From assembly GCA_964575715.1 (NCBI GenBank), contig CAZNSG010000305.1, positions 1 to 7,421 on the forward strand: a stretch of 7,421 nucleotides of DNA. Direction: 5' to 3'. The position numbers and the translations under genes were made by a program. This document shows positions 6,623-7,421 of this stretch, in pieces (positions within the stretch are counted from its first letter, which is position 1; each line of letters starts with the position of its first letter). The notes beneath the pieces are model-generated. The model was not told where the DNA came from, did not search any database, and saw only the letters and a list, made by a program, of their open reading frames with translations. This DNA is from PNAI01 sp964575715. Its GTDB lineage: Bacteria > Pseudomonadota > Alphaproteobacteria > Rhizobiales > Xanthobacteraceae.

Positions 6623-6916
6623 TCAGGGCAACTCGGAAACGATCTTCAGGAATTCCGCCTCCGACCATGCGCGGGCGGTGCGGGTGTGCACATTACCTAG
6701 CGCCCCGAGCGCCAGCGCGAATTTAGCGACGTTGTCGCCGTTCGGCGTATCGACGAAGACTACGAGATCACTGTCGCCTGCGGTGAGATAAACCTGCTTG
6801 ATTTCGACGCCCACCGTTTTGGCGAGATCGCGGGAGGCTTTCACGCGCTTCGGCGCGTCCTTGATCGAGCGGATTCCCTGGTCGGTCCAATTGAGCGATA
6901 GCATAAATGTTGGCAT
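6623..6916 (-). CDS. GYD-domain protein
   Basis: A 97-residue single-domain cytoplasmic protein, the usual size for the GYD family. It has an N-terminal beta strand (MPTFMLSLNWTDQGIRSIKD), a central helix with KASRDLAKTVGVEIKQVYLT, the strand pair around AGDSDLVVFVDTP (46-58), a helix with AKFALALGALGNVHT, and ends near FLKIVSELP. The family name comes from a Gly-x-Tyr-Asp motif; here the equivalent is Gly47-Asp-Ser-Asp50, with Ser in place of Tyr. GYD proteins resemble dimeric ferredoxin-like alpha/beta-barrel proteins and their role is not established. The start at ATG 6916 is set by GGAGGA at 6921-6926, four bases away; a longer frame upstream of it has no such site. It is divergent from the basic-protein gene at 7079. 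Confidence 0.87.
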   Translation of the reverse strand: MPTFMLSLNWTDQGIRSIKDAPKRVKASRDLAKTVGVEIKQVYLTAGDSDLVVFVDTPNGDNVAKFALALGALGNVHTRTARAWSEAEFLKIVSELP

Positions 6917-7066
6917 AATATCCTCCCTAGATGATGTATCTCCCCGCGCTGCAAGCATGCACCGCGGTTTTTGCGCTGACAATGGGTGCGGCTACGGCTA
7001 GGTGGTAAGCGCGGACAAGGTGATTGAATGAGCCAGAAGCTGATTGATTCCGATGGAATTCGTAAA

Positions 7067-7071
7067 GGAGG
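7067..7071 (+). promoter_or_regulatory. Strong ribosome binding site deciding the start at 7079
   Basis: AAAGGAGG ending at 7071 lies seven bases before the ATG at 7079. An in-frame upstream start at 7028 has no comparable site, so the 59-residue product is preferred. Confidence 0.7.
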
Positions 7072-7078
7072 AGGCAAG

Positions 7079-7258
7079 ATGCCAATGAAAAACATGAAGA
7101 ACCCGCGCAGTTCGCAATCGAGCAAACGGGTAATCCGAAAGACAAAGGCGAAGTCGAGGCGTAAAGAATTCAAGTCGAGCACTTGGTATGCGAGCGCGAC
7201 GCAGTCTGTAGCGATAAGTCAGGGCACGCGGAGGTCTGAGTCAGACGCGCCGCATTGA
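7079..7258 (+). CDS. Small, highly basic protein of unknown function
   Basis: A 59-residue protein behind one of the best ribosome binding sites in the window. Residues 4-32 hold about a dozen Lys and Arg residues (KNMKNPRSSQSSKRVIRK, then TKAKSRRKEFK), followed by a Ser/Thr-rich neutral tail ending SESDAPH. There is no Cys, signal peptide or membrane segment. The composition suggests nucleic-acid or membrane-surface binding, but I recognise no family and assign no function. It is divergent from the GYD gene, sharing a 162-bp intergenic region, and the group II intron begins 28 bp after its stop codon. Confidence 0.55.
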   Translation: MPMKNMKNPRSSQSSKRVIRKTKAKSRRKEFKSSTWYASATQSVAISQGTRRSESDAPH

Positions 7259-7286
7259 CGATGTCCGCGCCATGTCGGCTATGCCC

Positions 7287-7421
7287 GTGCGCCGTGGAAA
7301 GGCGGCGCTTTCCAGTGGGTGCAAATCCCACCCGGCAACCGCTCCAGCCGGAAGCAACCGGAGCAGCTATGGAGGTAACGAAATGGCTGAAGCCTTCGGA
7401 TAGCGTGTCACGAAATACGGT
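7287..7421 (+). mobile_element. 5' end of a group II intron (continues beyond the window)
   Basis: The segment opens with GTGCG (7287-7291), the conserved group II intron 5' end, and continues with the structured start of domain I. Hairpins seen are GGAAAG/CTTTCC (7296-7301 with 7308-7313), GTGGG/CCCAC around TGCAAAT (7315-7331), GCTCC/GGAGC (7341-7345 with 7360-7364) and GGCT/AGCC (7385-7394). The string GCAGCTATGGAGGTAACG followed by AAATGGCTGAAGCCTTCGG (7364-7400) is, from memory, typical of bacterial introns that encode a reverse transcriptase. Such elements self-splice and move by retrohoming. The intron protein, catalytic domain V and the 3' end lie outside the window, so intactness cannot be judged. 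Confidence 0.8.

Noticed and set aside
7315..7331. tRNA T-arm-like sequence GTGGGTGCAAATCCCAC
   Set aside because: No acceptor stem, D-arm or anticodon arm surrounds it. It fits the domain I hairpin of the group II intron.

Overview
The window looks like an accessory stretch of an alphaproteobacterial chromosome, most likely Bradyrhizobium, Rhodopseudomonas or a close relative. This rests on the high GC content, the rhizobial look of the SufB and Nfu proteins, a small protein with an LKNTFPASDPVS-type motif of a kind I associate with Bradyrhizobium, an ISAzo13-family insertion sequence and the start of a group II intron. The assignment comes from recognising protein families by eye, not from a search.

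Layout, left to right. (1) 1-1004, plus strand: the 3' end of an unrecognised conserved-looking gene, then tenA (thiaminase II / aminopyrimidine aminohydrolase). (2) 1005-1869: gene-poor. It holds a 59-residue protein on the minus strand (1128-1307), a doubtful 27-codon reading frame, a perfect 8-bp inverted repeat and the sufB control region, where three adjacent imperfect 11-12 bp repeats run into a plausible -35 element. (3) 1870-3964: sufB followed 46 bp later by nfu, an iron-sulfur assembly pair with no sufC, sufD or sufS beside it. (4) 3965-4720: decayed DNA with the end of a GAF-domain sensor gene on the plus strand and the start of a TIR-domain gene on the minus strand. (5) 4721-6916, all minus strand: a GYD-domain gene, a strong 12-bp hairpin, a complete 1321-bp ISAzo13-type element flanked by a TTA duplication, and a MAPEG-family membrane protein gene. 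The element landed 30 bp upstream of the MAPEG start codon. (6) 7079-7421, plus strand: a small, very basic protein of unknown function behind a near-perfect ribosome binding site, then the 5' end of a group II intron that runs out of the window.

How the genes work together: SufB is the scaffold of the SufBC2D complex and Nfu carries clusters to client enzymes, so this pair probably adds to a complete suf system elsewhere in the genome. TenA salvages the thiamine pyrimidine. The other genes have no clear shared pathway. Two gene stubs, an insertion sequence and an intron in about 3.5 kb point to repeated insertion and decay. I found no CRISPR array, tRNA, rRNA or complete undescribed defence system. 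The most useful leads are the sufB operator-like repeats, the orphan sufB-nfu pair, the TIR stub and the in-frame coding-like tail after the GYD gene.
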